From: DATAXP01 sp963708675
GTDB taxonomy: Bacteria > Planctomycetota > Planctomycetia > Pirellulales > PNKZ01
Direction of reading: 5' to 3'
Assembly (NCBI GenBank): GCA_963708675.1
Contig: CAVPTO010000003.1
Location: 1,612,001-1,676,000, forward strand
DNA: 64,000 nt
Shown: one piece after another, positions 48,825 through 57,835 of the stretch
Layout: each line of letters begins with the position of its first letter
Numbering within the stretch: the first letter of the stretch is position 1
The notes under the pieces: generated by a model
Databases searched by the model: none
The model's input: the letters and a program-made list of their open reading frames with translations, nothing else
What the model was told of the DNA's origin: nothing
Position numbers and translations under genes: made by a program

Positions 48825-51023
48825 ATGTTAGAAGTGACCGAACAATATTTTCAGGCAGAACATTTCATCAACCGCGAGCTGAGCTGGTTGCAGTTCAACG
48901 CGCGCGTGCTCGAAGAGGCGGAAGACCCCACAACTCCGCTGCTGGAGCGCGTCAAGTTTCTGAGCATCTTCAGTTCGAACCTCGACGAGTTCTTCATGGT
49001 GCGCATCGCGGGTTTGCGCGAGCAGGCATTCGAAGACGGCGCGCCACAAGACTACGCGCCGGACGGTTTGCGTCCGCTCGTGCAGTTGCAGCGTGTTGCC
49101 AATCGCACCAAGGAGTTGGTCGCGGCGCAGTACCGATGCTGGAACGATTGGGTGCGGCCGCAGTTGGCGGAGCAGCGCATCCGCATCCTTTCGCAGAATC
49201 AATTGACCGGCGAACAGCGCGACGTGCTCGACAAGTTCTTCATGCACCGCGCCTTTCCAATTCTCACGCCGATGGCGATCGACCCGGCGCATCCGAGTCC
49301 GCGGTTTCACAATCGCGCGATCTATATCGCGGCGATGCTCCGCCGGCATCAGGGCCTCGGGCCGAAGACGATGTTCGCGGTCGTGCAACTGCCGCAAGTG
49401 TTGCCGCGGTTGGTGCATGTCGGCCCGGCCGATAACGCAAACTTCGTGCTGTTGGAAGACGTGATCGCCGAACGCCTGACCGAGCTCTTCGGCGGTTTCG
49501 AAGTGATGGGGCACACCTGCTTTCGCGTCACGCGAGACAGCGACATCGAGCTGCTCGAGCAAGAGTCGGACGACATGCTCCGCACAATCGAGGATCGCTT
49601 GAAAGCCCGACAGCGCGGCCAGGCCGTGCGTCTCGAAGTCGCTGCCGACGGCAACGAAGAGCTAACTCGCGAGATTATCGAGGCCGAGCACATTCGCGTC
49701 GGTGATGAGGCGGCGCCAGATGCGTACAGCGAGGTCTATCGCGTTCCCGGCCCGATCGACATGACGTCGCTGATGGAGTTGCTCAAGTTCCCGGGCAACG
49801 AGCTACTGCGCGACCCATCGTTCACGCCGCAGCCGATACGCGGGCGTGGACAGCGTGGAAAGGAAGACCTTTTCACCGCGATTCGCCGGCATGACATGCT
49901 GATGCACCATCCTTACGACTCGTTCGACTCGGTCGTCGAGTTCGTCAGCCGAGCGGCCAAAGACCCGAACGTTTTGGCCATCAAACAGACGCTATATCGC
50001 ACCAGCGGCGACTCGCCGATCGTGCGGGCGCTGATCCAGGCGGCCGAGAACGGCAAGCACGTCACGGCCCTGGTGGAGTTGAAAGCTCGGTTCGATGAAG
50101 AGAACAACGTCAGTTGGGCGCGGCAGCTCGAACGAGCGGGCGTGCACGTGGTCTTCGGCTTCCTCGACCTGAAGACGCACTGCAAGTTGTCGCTCGTGGT
50201 GCGGCAAGAAGGTGGCGGCGTGCGAAGGTACGTCCATCTCGGCACCGGCAACTACAATCCGAACACGGCGCTGCTGTACACCGACGTTGGCTTGTTCACG
50301 GCCGACGAAGACATCGCGGCCGACGCTTCGGCATTGTTCAACTTGCTGACCGGTTACTCGCAAGGTCACGCATGGCGACGTTTGATCGTTGCGCCGGTCG
50401 ATTTGCATCGACGCACGATCGAGATGATCGACAATCAGGCGCAGCGTGCCCGCGAAGGCCGATCCGCACGCATCTTTGCGAAGCTCAACTCGCTGGTCGA
50501 TTATCGCGTGATCGAGTCGCTGTATCGCGCCAGTCAGGCGGGGGTGCCGATTGATCTGGTCATTCGCGGCATCTGCGGTTTGAAACCGGGGCTGCCGGGA
50601 ATTTCCGAGAACATTCGCGTTCGCAGCATCGTCGATCGGTTCCTTGAACACAGCCGCATCTACGTGTTCAACACCGACGCCGCGGCCGAGGTCTATCTCG
50701 CCAGCGCCGACTGGATGCCCCGCAACTTCTATCGCCGCGTCGAGGTGATGTTTCCGGTGCTTGCGCCGGAGTTGCGCGACCGCGTCCTCAACGAGATCAT
50801 CCCGCGATATCTCGACGATAACGTGAAGACGCGAATCCTTCAGCCCGACGGCACCGATCGACGCATCACGCCCGCCCCGGGCGAGCCGCGTCACCGTGTG
50901 CAGGAAGAGTTGCTCGCGATCCGCCCCGGGTTGAAGAGTGCGGTCGATGCGACCGATGCCGCGATGAGTAACGGCGACGGGTTTGTTGAGGCGGAAGAAC
51001 ACCTGCCCGCGGGCAGTCCGTAA
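48825..51023 (+). CDS. ppk1: Polyphosphate kinase 1
   Basis: Polymerises ATP gamma-phosphate into polyphosphate at the inner membrane. The 732-residue protein from ATG 48825 has the N-domain E-L-S-W-L-Q-F-N-A-R-V-L-E-E-A, the active-site segments H-H-P-Y-D-S-F, L-K-A-R-F-D-E-E-N-N, H-C-K-L-S-L-V-V-R (autophosphorylated His) and G-T-G-N-Y-N-P, and the second His-containing PLD-like segment near S-A-D-W-M-P-R-N. An upstream ATG (48774) adds 17 residues without family character. No ppx gene is adjacent. Confidence 0.95.
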   Translation: MLEVTEQYFQAEHFINRELSWLQFNARVLEEAEDPTTPLLERVKFLSIFSSNLDEFFMVRIAGLREQAFEDGAPQDYAPDGLRPLVQLQRVANRTKELVAAQYRCWNDWVRPQLAEQRIRILSQNQLTGEQRDVLDKFFMHRAFPILTPMAIDPAHPSPRFHNRAIYIAAMLRRHQGLGPKTMFAVVQLPQVLPRLVHVGPADNANFVLLEDVIAERLTELFGGFEVMGHTCFRVTRDSDIELLEQESDDMLRTIEDRLKARQRGQAVRLEVAADGNEELTREIIEAEHIRVGDEAAPDAYSEVYRVPGPIDMTSLMELLKFPGNELLRDPSFTPQPIRGRGQRGKEDLFTAIRRHDMLMHHPYDSFDSVVEFVSRAAKDPNVLAIKQTLYRTSGDSPIVRALIQAAENGKHVTALVELKARFDEENNVSWARQLERAGVHVVFGFLDLKTHCKLSLVVRQEGGGVRRYVHLGTGNYNPNTALLYTDVGLFTADEDIAADASALFNLLTGYSQGHAWRRLIVAPVDLHRRTIEMIDNQAQRAREGRSARIFAKLNSLVDYRVIESLYRASQAGVPIDLVIRGICGLKPGLPGISENIRVRSIVDRFLEHSRIYVFNTDAAAEVYLASADWMPRNFYRRVEVMFPVLAPELRDRVLNEIIPRYLDDNVKTRILQPDGTDRRITPAPGEPRHRVQEELLAIRPGLKSAVDATDAAMSNGDGFVEAEEHLPAGSP

Positions 51024-51050
51024 ATTGGCAGCTCGGTTCTACAGGTGGCA

Positions 51051-51094
51051 GCGCTAAGCCCACGGACGGCCGTTCGTGGGCTTGGGGGTAGCGC
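51051..51094. repeat. Palindromic hairpin after ppk1
   Basis: AAGCCCACG at 51056-51064 pairs with CGTGGGCTT at 51075-51083, and the outer GCGCT/AGCGC extends the palindrome. It may serve as ppk1 transcript terminator or be a dispersed repeat; only one copy is in this window. Confidence 0.55.
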
Positions 51095-51177
51095 TCGAAT
51101 CCCGCGTTCTATCTCCATCAGCGCAACTATTTGGTGTTCAGGTTTTGTCAATCAAACCGACAACGGCATGCCCTGTA

Positions 51178-51290
51178 CCCTCTCCCCTTGCGGGAGAGGG
51201 TGGTTCGCCGAAGGCGAACCGGGTGAGGGGTTGAGGCGAGTACACGCTTCACTACCCCTCACCCCGGCCCTCTCCCGCAAGAGGAGAGGG
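51178..51290. repeat. Repeat element family 2, copy 5
   Basis: CCCTCTCCCCTTGCGGGAGA at the left, CTCTCCCGCAAGAGGAGAGG at the right. It shares the interior GGTTCGCCGAAGGCGAACC hairpin and the trailing 35 bases (to about 51330) with copy 4. Confidence 0.8.
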
Positions 51291-51336
51291 AGCAATCTGA
51301 GTCGTCGTTCGATGAACAACCTGAAGATCAATAAAA

Positions 51337-51374
51337 GGCCATCGCCCCGCCCCTTTCGGGCCGAAGCGATGGCC
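51337..51374 (-). terminator. Rho-independent terminator of the secreted-protein gene
   Basis: Read leftward, GGCCATCGC pairs with GCGATGGCC around a 20-base loop, followed by TTTTAT. It lies 27 bases after the stop at 51401. Confidence 0.75.
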
Positions 51375-51400
51375 GGCGTTGTCGACTCAGGAAGTCGCTG

Positions 51401-52771
51401 TTACTGGAACAGCTTCAGCTTTGTCACTTCGCGCTGGTTCTCGTTCGTCGGGAAGAGATCCCACATATTGTCGACCATGTTCACGCCCACCTGCACCGTG
51501 CCGCTGGTGTAGGTCGACTTGGTCGTGTAGTCGCTGCCATTGCCGCGGTCGTAGCCGACGAACAGCGGGTAGTTTCCGCTGAGCGCCTTCGTACCGTGGG
51601 CCGGGGCAGTCATGTTCTGACCCTGGAAGATGAAGTTGAACTCATTGGGATTTTGCGAGTTGTCGATGACCACGTCGAATCGCTCGCGAAACAGTTGCCA
51701 GCCGTTATCGGTCGGCGTGAACCTGAACGTGCCCGGCGACAGGGTGTAAACCTCTTTGCCGAACTTCTGGCCGCGATCGTATTCAATCACCCAGTTGCCG
51801 GCGGGAATACGCTGCGCCATGCCTGGCTCCATCACGTAATGGTTGCCGTTGATGTTGTAGTTCACCGTGGCGTGGTTCTTGGTCGGGTTGAGCAGAACAA
51901 TGCCGTCGGTGGCCGGTTGACCTTCGGCGTCTTGCAGCGGGCTGCCCGTCACGAGCGGCAGACCGAGCGCCTCGGCGGCGCTGCCTTGCTTAATCGCCAG
52001 CGGGCCGTGGCCTTGGTTGCCGATGATGACGGCGCTGTGGCCGCAAATGATCACGGTCCCGACGGGCAGTTCGGGATTGAAGATCAAAGGCACCTTGCCA
52101 GCCGGAAGCTTGGCGACCGGACCGTTTTCAGGGATCGCATTCTCGATGAGCTTGCGAACCTCGCCCCATGTCTTCAACGCCTTCACGCGACCAGCGACAT
52201 CAGCCATCGCCGGAGTCGACGAAACGACTTTCGCCACGGCGTCGTCGAGTTCGACGAGGTCTTGCGTGATCGGAGCGCTGTTCTTCACGTCTTGTTCGAG
52301 CTTCAGCACGCCGCGACGCACGTCGACCTGACGGGCGACAATCTGCGCGCCGGCCGTGTCTTGCGGGTTGCCGCGAGCCCATGCTTCGTACACGGCGGCC
52401 GGATCACCGGCTCGAAACGCGACGAGCAGAGCGTTCTGATTCTCTGGGGTCCATCCGGTCGTCTTGGCCAACACGGAAAGTTCGTCGGGCAGTGCCTGGC
52501 GAACTTGTTCCTTCAGGGCGACGATTTCTTCGGCGACGTGACGATCGACGCCTTGAATCGCTGTCTCGCGTTCGCTGGCCGAGAGCGGAATCGGCTGAAT
52601 GACTTTGTTCGGCATGGTGACAGCTTTCGTAGGTTCGAAGCTGTTCTTGCGGATACCCTCGTTTCCATACGATGGTTCGGCGCCGTTCTTCGGAGGCGCG
52701 CCAATCTGGGCTTGAGCGGTGACGCTCATCGCCGAGACCAAGGCGGCCAAGGCCACGGTTCGGTACAACAT
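51401..52771 (-). CDS. Secreted protein of unknown function
   Basis: A 456-residue exported protein. ATG 52771 gives a signal peptide M-L-Y-R-T-V-A-L-A-A-L-V-S-A-M-S-V-T-A-Q-A followed by A-Q-I; the long upstream frame is not coding. The mature part has a helical N-terminal half and a beta-rich C-terminal half with N-I-N-G-N-H-Y-V-M-E-P-G and G-T-F-R-F-T-P-T-D-N-G-W. No enzyme or adhesion motif recognised. A strong terminator follows. Probably a planctomycete-specific cell-surface protein. Confidence 0.85.
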   Translation of the reverse strand: MLYRTVALAALVSAMSVTAQAQIGAPPKNGAEPSYGNEGIRKNSFEPTKAVTMPNKVIQPIPLSASERETAIQGVDRHVAEEIVALKEQVRQALPDELSVLAKTTGWTPENQNALLVAFRAGDPAAVYEAWARGNPQDTAGAQIVARQVDVRRGVLKLEQDVKNSAPITQDLVELDDAVAKVVSSTPAMADVAGRVKALKTWGEVRKLIENAIPENGPVAKLPAGKVPLIFNPELPVGTVIICGHSAVIIGNQGHGPLAIKQGSAAEALGLPLVTGSPLQDAEGQPATDGIVLLNPTKNHATVNYNINGNHYVMEPGMAQRIPAGNWVIEYDRGQKFGKEVYTLSPGTFRFTPTDNGWQLFRERFDVVIDNSQNPNEFNFIFQGQNMTAPAHGTKALSGNYPLFVGYDRGNGSDYTTKSTYTSGTVQVGVNMVDNMWDLFPTNENQREVTKLKLFQ

Positions 52772-52987
52772 GGTGGAATCTCCGACAACGTAGGTGGGCG
52801 TCGACTTTTTGACCGCGACGCGAGGGTTTTTCTCTTTGCTAGCGGAGACGCAAAGGCCGTACCGTCGAACAAAAGCGGCCAATTCGCGACGCAACCACTT
52901 ACGATCAAACGCAAAACCGCAGGTTCCCCACGTAGCGATGAGCAAAACTCTGCCGGCATTTCTGCAAGCAAGCTGTAAGCGGAAAGC

Positions 52988-54487
52988 TCAATCGGCGTTG
53001 GCTTGGTCCATCCGCGCTCGCCACCACTGCTCGGCTACAGCGTCTGCGCCGAATTTGAGGGCCCGCTCTTCGAGCCATTTCAGGAAGAACTCGCACGCGC
53101 TGCGAGTGATGCGCGGCGTCTCGTCGGGCCCCTCGACATACCAAGGCCCGGTCGATGCGAACCGGTAGGTCCCCTTTGCCTCGGTCACGACGCGCACGAG
53201 GAACCAACCCGGCTTGTCGATCTTCACCGCCGGAAAGTGCCCCGTCTTCGCCCAATCTTCAAGGCGGATGCTCTCGGCAAGCTGGCCGTTGCGAATGACC
53301 TCCATGTACCGCACCGGATCGCGGATCGTCATGTTCATCGCGATGTCGACTTGCATCGCCTCACCTTCGGCAAGGCGGAACACGTGCCCCGGCAGGCGGC
53401 CGTTGGCCAAAGGGCGAATCAGCGGGCCGTTGGTGACCGTCACGCGGCCACGCTTGAAACCGTCCCACCAACTCGCGTAGTCGAACGAATCCTTGTCGAC
53501 CCACACGTACATGCGGTTGTAACCGAGCGAGTTCGCCGACTCGCCGGTGCCGCTGCCGGCCGAAGGCGGTATCTGCAAGCCCGCATCGAGCACGTTGTAG
53601 TAAATGCGCTGCGACCACTGACCCCAATCGTTGTCGGTCTTCGTGCCACGAGTGTCGGGGGCGCGTCCCAAAGGCGGTTGCTTTGTCAGTCGTTCGCGGC
53701 CGAACTGTTCGTGCACAACACCAATCGAATCGATCCCGCCCGCCGCAAGCCACAACGGCAAATCCCACGCATACGGGCTCGGTGCGTCGACCCACGCCTC
53801 GGGTTGTTCGTGCGCCAGCGCGATCATCTCGGTTGTCGAGGGCGCAGTGTCTTTCGACGGCGGAACGTCGAGCGGCTTCGACAGACGGAAGAACAGCAGC
53901 GTGCCGCTGTCGCGTCGGTCCTCGCCGGCCGTGTAGTCGAAGTACCGGTCGCCGTCGAACCGCACGAGCGGTGGGTTCGGTATCTTCTGGTCGCTTGGCT
54001 TCTTGTCGGTTTTGTTTGACCACACGATCACGGGGGCGACGTGCAGATCATCAGCCAGCATGATCGCTTCCATATCGCGGGCCGGCCGACGCACGTGCAG
54101 ATCGCCCGACCACCAGCTCTCGTCGCTCATCTTCACGGCGCGCTTCATCGCGATCGTCTTCTGATCTTTCGCGAAGCCTTGCATGATGAAGTAGCCCGAG
54201 TGGTCGGCATACTCCGGCCCGCGTTCGATGAGCAGCGTGTAGTTCCCCTTCGGAAGCACGAACTCCACTTCGCCGGGGCAGGCGAAATGATCGCTCCAAA
54301 ACGGCATGGCATGCACCTTGCGCGGCACGCCCGTCTGGTTCTTCACATGCACACGACATGGCACGTGCGGACCGTTCTCGCCGTCGGTGATGATCAGGTC
54401 CAACTTGCCTTCGCTGGGCTTTTGCGCCGAAGCGCCGCCGCACAACGCGAGAATGCCGAACATCGCAAGTAACATCGGACGTCGCAT
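52988..54487 (-). CDS. Secreted CehA/McbA-type (PHP-related) protein, altered His motif
   Basis: A 499-residue secreted protein: signal peptide of 21 residues (ends A-S-A), a beta-rich N-terminal part and then W-W-S-G-D-L-H-V-R-R-P-A-R-D-M-E-A and D-L-H-V-A-P-V-I, the motif pair of CehA/McbA-like hydrolases. In family members I know the first motif reads G-D-L-H-V-H-R; here the second His is Arg, so metal binding may be lost or changed. The C-terminal domain has F-K-R-G-R-V-T-V-T-N-G-P. Substrate unknown. Confidence 0.8.
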   Translation of the reverse strand: MRRPMLLAMFGILALCGGASAQKPSEGKLDLIITDGENGPHVPCRVHVKNQTGVPRKVHAMPFWSDHFACPGEVEFVLPKGNYTLLIERGPEYADHSGYFIMQGFAKDQKTIAMKRAVKMSDESWWSGDLHVRRPARDMEAIMLADDLHVAPVIVWSNKTDKKPSDQKIPNPPLVRFDGDRYFDYTAGEDRRDSGTLLFFRLSKPLDVPPSKDTAPSTTEMIALAHEQPEAWVDAPSPYAWDLPLWLAAGGIDSIGVVHEQFGRERLTKQPPLGRAPDTRGTKTDNDWGQWSQRIYYNVLDAGLQIPPSAGSGTGESANSLGYNRMYVWVDKDSFDYASWWDGFKRGRVTVTNGPLIRPLANGRLPGHVFRLAEGEAMQVDIAMNMTIRDPVRYMEVIRNGQLAESIRLEDWAKTGHFPAVKIDKPGWFLVRVVTEAKGTYRFASTGPWYVEGPDETPRITRSACEFFLKWLEERALKFGADAVAEQWWRARMDQANAD

Positions 54488-54670
54488 TACCGACCTTCTA
54501 ATCCGTACCGTCGTTAGATTCGACCACCTGCTCGAGCCTGCGAAAAAGTGTAGCTTTTCTCTAGTGCGTCGCTGGCGGCGTCATTCTCCCGATCGCAACC
54601 CTATCACCGCCGTCACCACCGCTTGCCTCTTCGCGGTGTACCTTGTAGCCCCTTGTCACGCGGCGCTACA

Positions 54671-55693
54671 ATGACTGGAACAAATCACGCGTGGGACGAT
54701 AAGGCGATTGCGGTGTCCGAAGACTATTACCAAACGCTCGGCGTGAGTCGCACCGCCAGCGACGAGGAAATCCAAAAGGCGTACCGTGCCCTGGCGCGGA
54801 AGTATCACCCGGACCTCAACCCCGACGACAAGACCGCAACCCAGAAGTTCCAAGAGGTGCAGCGGGCGTTCGACGTTTTGAGCGACTCGAGTAAGCGCGA
54901 GCTTTACGACCGCTACGGCAGTTCGTTCGAAAACGCTGGCGCCGGCGGCGGGCCACGCCCCGGCGCAGGCGGTGGCACGTGGTCGCCTCAAGGCGGACCC
55001 GACGCCGAAGGTTTCGACTTCTCGCAAATCTTCGGCGATCAATTCGGCGGCGGCGGCGGCGGGTTCGCCGACATCTTCAACCAGTTTCGCGGCGCTCGCA
55101 GCGCCGGCACACGACCAGGCCGTCGCGGACGTGGCTCGTCACGCGCTCGTGGCAACGACGTCGAAAGCGAAACCGAAATCCCCTTCAACCTCGCGGTCAC
55201 CGGCGGCGAGTTGCATCTGCAACTCACGCGCAACGGCAAACCCGAGACGTTGACCGTCAAAGTGCCCGCCGGTGTCGACGAAGGGAGCAAGATTCGCCTC
55301 CGCGGACAAGGCGAGCCCGGCACCGAAGAAGAACCGGCTGGCGACTTGCTGCTGAAGATTCATGTCGCGCCGCATCCGTACTTCACGCGCCGCGATGCGA
55401 ACCTGCACGTGCGATTGCCGGTCACCGTGCGCGAAGCGATCGAAGGCGCGCAGGTCGACGTGCCGACACCGAAAGGCACAGTATCGCTCAAGGTGCCGCC
55501 CGGCACATCGAGCGGGGCGAAGCTGCGCGTACGTGGACATGGCGTGGCAGTGAAGAACAAGCCGGCTGGCGATCTGCTGGCCGAGGTGATGATCGTACTG
55601 CCGCCGTCGATTGACGACAAAGGCCGCGAGCTCGTGCGTCAGTTCGACGCCGAATGCCCGACGCCAAATCCACGCGACAAACTGCGATGGTAA
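54671..55693 (+). CDS. DnaJ-type co-chaperone without zinc finger (CbpA-like)
   Basis: Co-chaperone for DnaK. From ATG 54671 it has an N-terminal J-domain with Y-Y-Q-T-L-G-V-S-R-T-A and H-P-D in A-R-K-Y-H-P-D-L-N at about 48-50, a Gly-rich linker (about 92-155), and the client-binding beta domains (L-T-V-K-V-P-A-G-V-D-E-G-S-K-I and G-T-S-S-G-A-K-L-R). The four CxxCxGxG zinc motifs of DnaJ are absent, so it is a type B protein; 340 residues. Upstream M-codons give no J-domain extension. The stop overlaps the next gene. Confidence 0.92.
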   Translation: MTGTNHAWDDKAIAVSEDYYQTLGVSRTASDEEIQKAYRALARKYHPDLNPDDKTATQKFQEVQRAFDVLSDSSKRELYDRYGSSFENAGAGGGPRPGAGGGTWSPQGGPDAEGFDFSQIFGDQFGGGGGGFADIFNQFRGARSAGTRPGRRGRGSSRARGNDVESETEIPFNLAVTGGELHLQLTRNGKPETLTVKVPAGVDEGSKIRLRGQGEPGTEEEPAGDLLLKIHVAPHPYFTRRDANLHVRLPVTVREAIEGAQVDVPTPKGTVSLKVPPGTSSGAKLRVRGHGVAVKNKPAGDLLAEVMIVLPPSIDDKGRELVRQFDAECPTPNPRDKLRW

Positions 55694-55986
55694 GCCTCGT
55701 TGGCGTGTTACTCGCATTGCAAGAGCACGACCCCGCCGCGACGCAACCTTGGTTGAGCCGCGAAGCACTGCTGGCGGTGCTGGTCGCCGGCGTGCTTGTG
55801 ATCGGCGGAGGGCTATTCGTGTTCATTCATCTGACGGGCAGCTACACGCGCCGCCGTTTGCGATCGCCGACCTCGCGCAGCAAGCAAGGCCCCGACAACT
55901 GGGCCGCCAAGCGATATCTCAACGTTTCGACCGGAACGACGCCACCGCAGCCACCGACCCAAGAACGTCCGCCCGATAGCGAGTAG
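55687..55986 (+). CDS. Small single-pass membrane protein
   Basis: 99-residue protein from the ATG inside the DnaJ end (overlap of 7 bases). One hydrophobic helix at about 28-52 (A-L-L-A-V-L-V-A-G-V-L-V-I-G-G-G-L-F), then a basic cytoplasmic tail with T-R-R-R-L-R and a Pro-rich end. No known family. Between the chaperone and rnpA, co-transcribed by position. Confidence 0.7.
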   Translation: MVSLVGVLLALQEHDPAATQPWLSREALLAVLVAGVLVIGGGLFVFIHLTGSYTRRRLRSPTSRSKQGPDNWAAKRYLNVSTGTTPPQPPTQERPPDSE

Positions 55987-55989
55987 TTT

Positions 55990-56373
55990 GTGACACGCCC
56001 ACGCGCCGACAAGGCGAATTCTACTGAGCGACTGCGTCCCGCGGATCGCATTCGTTCGACGACCGACTTTCGCCGCGTTTATCAGAGCGGCCGCTCGGCC
56101 AGCGACGGAATCATGGTCGTCTACGTCTTCCCGAACGAACTCGGCCGCACGCGGCTGGGGCTCAGCGTTTCGCGGAAGGTCGGCGGCGCGGTCGAGCGCA
56201 ATCGCTGGAAGCGACGCATGCGCGAAGCGTTTCGATTGAATCGCAAATCGCTGCCTGAGGGACTCGACGTGATCGCTGTCGCGCGAACGACGTTCGACAA
56301 CCTTGCTCACGCCGGCAGCGAGCTCGTGGCACTTGTCGGCCGCGCCGCCAATAAACTCTCGCGCGCCCCGTGA
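55990..56373 (+). CDS. rnpA: Ribonuclease P protein component
   Basis: Protein subunit of RNase P, which trims 5' ends of tRNA precursors. It starts at GTG 55990; the 127 residues include T-T-D-F-R-R-V-Y-Q-S-G-R near the start, the RNR motif segment G-A-V-E-R-N-R-W-K-R-R-M-R-E-A-F-R, and a final helix. rpmH, usually directly upstream, is not here. yidD follows with a 4-base overlap (GTGA). Confidence 0.93.
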   Translation: MTRPRADKANSTERLRPADRIRSTTDFRRVYQSGRSASDGIMVVYVFPNELGRTRLGLSVSRKVGGAVERNRWKRRMREAFRLNRKSLPEGLDVIAVARTTFDNLAHAGSELVALVGRAANKLSRAP

Positions 56374-56621
56374 ACGCCTCTTTGAATGCCTCGATGCACG
56401 CTTTGCTGAAGTTGCCGAGCTTGGCGCTGATCGCCGCCGCACGACTGTATCAACTCACGATCAGTCCGATGTTGGGCAATCGCTGTCGTTTCGAACCCAG
56501 CTGCAGCCGCTACTTCATTGCATCGATCGAGAAGTACGGAGCGGTACGCGGAGCCTCGCGCGGGATCGCTCGCGTGTGCCATTGCCACCCGTGGCATCCC
56601 GGTGGATACGATCCACCGTGA
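56370..56621 (+). CDS. yidD: Membrane protein insertion efficiency factor YidD
   Basis: 83-residue protein with the YidD pattern Y-Q-L-T-I-S-P, R-C-R-F-E-P-S-C-S-R-Y, and the C-terminal C-H-C-H-P-W-H-P-G-G-Y-D. An amphipathic N-terminal helix associates with the membrane and it assists YidC-dependent insertion. It starts at GTG 56370 overlapping the rnpA stop. The usual next gene, yidC, is absent from this place. Confidence 0.93.
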   Translation: MNASLNASMHALLKLPSLALIAAARLYQLTISPMLGNRCRFEPSCSRYFIASIEKYGAVRGASRGIARVCHCHPWHPGGYDPP

Positions 56622-56631
56622 TCGCGACCTT

Positions 56632-56702
56632 GGTTAGCCGCGACGCGCCAGCGGAGCGCATGTGCCCGATTCCCGCGCTCCGCTGGCGCGTCGCGGCTAA
56701 CC
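56632..56702. repeat. Palindromic repeat family 1, looped copy
   Basis: Arms GGTTAGCCGCGACGCGCC and its exact reverse complement at the right end (27 bases each), separated by a 17-base loop. It lies between the convergent yidD and epimerase genes, so it may end both transcripts. Confidence 0.85.
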
Positions 56703-56711
56703 AAATGCCAT

Positions 56712-57647
56712 TTAGATGATCGAGCGATAGTAATCGATCGACCTACGCAGCCCTTCGTCGAACCCGATCTGCGGCTCGTAGCCGAGCACGCTACGCGCCC
56801 GCGTGATGTCGGCCATGCTCTCGCGCACGTCGCCAGGACGCGGCGGCTCATGATTGGGCACCACGTCAGTGCCGAGCAAACGATTGAGCGCGTCGATCAG
56901 TTGCAACAAGCTCTGCGAACGCCCGTCGCCGACGTTGAAGACTTGGCCTGCGGCGTCCTTCGCGTCGGAAGCTCGCAAGTTCGCTTGCACGACGTTGCCG
57001 ATGTATGTGAAGTCGCGCGACTGCAAACCGTCGCCGTACACGGTCGGCTGCTTTCCGGCGAGGATCGTGGTGATGAATCGTGGAATGACGGCTGAGTACG
57101 CGCTGTTGGGATCTTGCCGCGGGCCGAAGACGTTGAAGTATCGCAAGGCGACGCACTCCAAACCCATCGCGGCGCTGAAGGCCTGGCAGTACATCTCGCC
57201 GGCGAGCTTCGCGGCTGCGTAAGGCGAGATCGGCGAAGGGACGTCGCTCTCGAACTTCGGGCTCGAGGGGACGTCACCGTAGGCGCTGCTGCTGGCTGCG
57301 TACACGACACGTCGCACACCGGCGCGTTGCGCGGCATCCAACACGACAACCGTTCCCGTCGCGCAGGCCGCGTGCGACGCCAACGGCTGCTCGATGCTCA
57401 TCGGCACCGAGGCCAGCGCCGCCTCGTGAAACACACCTTCGACGCCGTCGACCGCTCGAGCGACAGCCGACGGATCGGTCACGTCCCCTTCGATGAATTC
57501 AATCTTCGCACGAACGCGCTGGAGGTTCGCCAGCTTGCCGCTGCTGAGATTATCGAGCACGCGAACGCTGTCGCCGCGATCGACCAGAGCGTCGACAATA
57601 TGCGACCCGATGAAACCTGCTCCGCCGGTGACCAAGAACCTACGCAT
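56712..57647 (-). CDS. NAD-dependent nucleotide-sugar epimerase (GalE/WbpP type)
   Basis: Short-chain dehydrogenase acting on a UDP-sugar, converting UDP-glucose/GlcNAc and the 4-epimer or similar. ATG 57647 gives the Rossmann start F-L-V-T-G-G-A-G-F-I-G-S-H-I; then S-S-S-A-Y-G-D with catalytic Ser/Thr, S-P-Y-A-A-A-K (Tyr and Lys) and Y-F-N-V-F-G-P-R-Q. The 311-residue length and E-M-Y-C-Q-A-F segment fit UDP-GlcNAc 4-epimerase-like members, but GalE activity is possible. Upstream in-frame residues look non-coding. Confidence 0.92.
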   Translation of the reverse strand: MRRFLVTGGAGFIGSHIVDALVDRGDSVRVLDNLSSGKLANLQRVRAKIEFIEGDVTDPSAVARAVDGVEGVFHEAALASVPMSIEQPLASHAACATGTVVVLDAAQRAGVRRVVYAASSSAYGDVPSSPKFESDVPSPISPYAAAKLAGEMYCQAFSAAMGLECVALRYFNVFGPRQDPNSAYSAVIPRFITTILAGKQPTVYGDGLQSRDFTYIGNVVQANLRASDAKDAAGQVFNVGDGRSQSLLQLIDALNRLLGTDVVPNHEPPRPGDVRESMADITRARSVLGYEPQIGFDEGLRRSIDYYRSII

Positions 57648-57835
57648 CTTCGCTGCTCTCCCTGGCCTGCTCTCCCTGGAACCGAATGCTGGCACGCCCA
57701 GCGACCTTCGTAAACTTAGCATGCTCCGACGCCGCGCCGGTTCTGACGTTTACACCGACCGCGACTCGGCTTAATCTCCGCGATTGCGGGGCGGCAACGA
57801 TTCTCGCAAGCTCGCACACGACAGGAAGTCATTCT

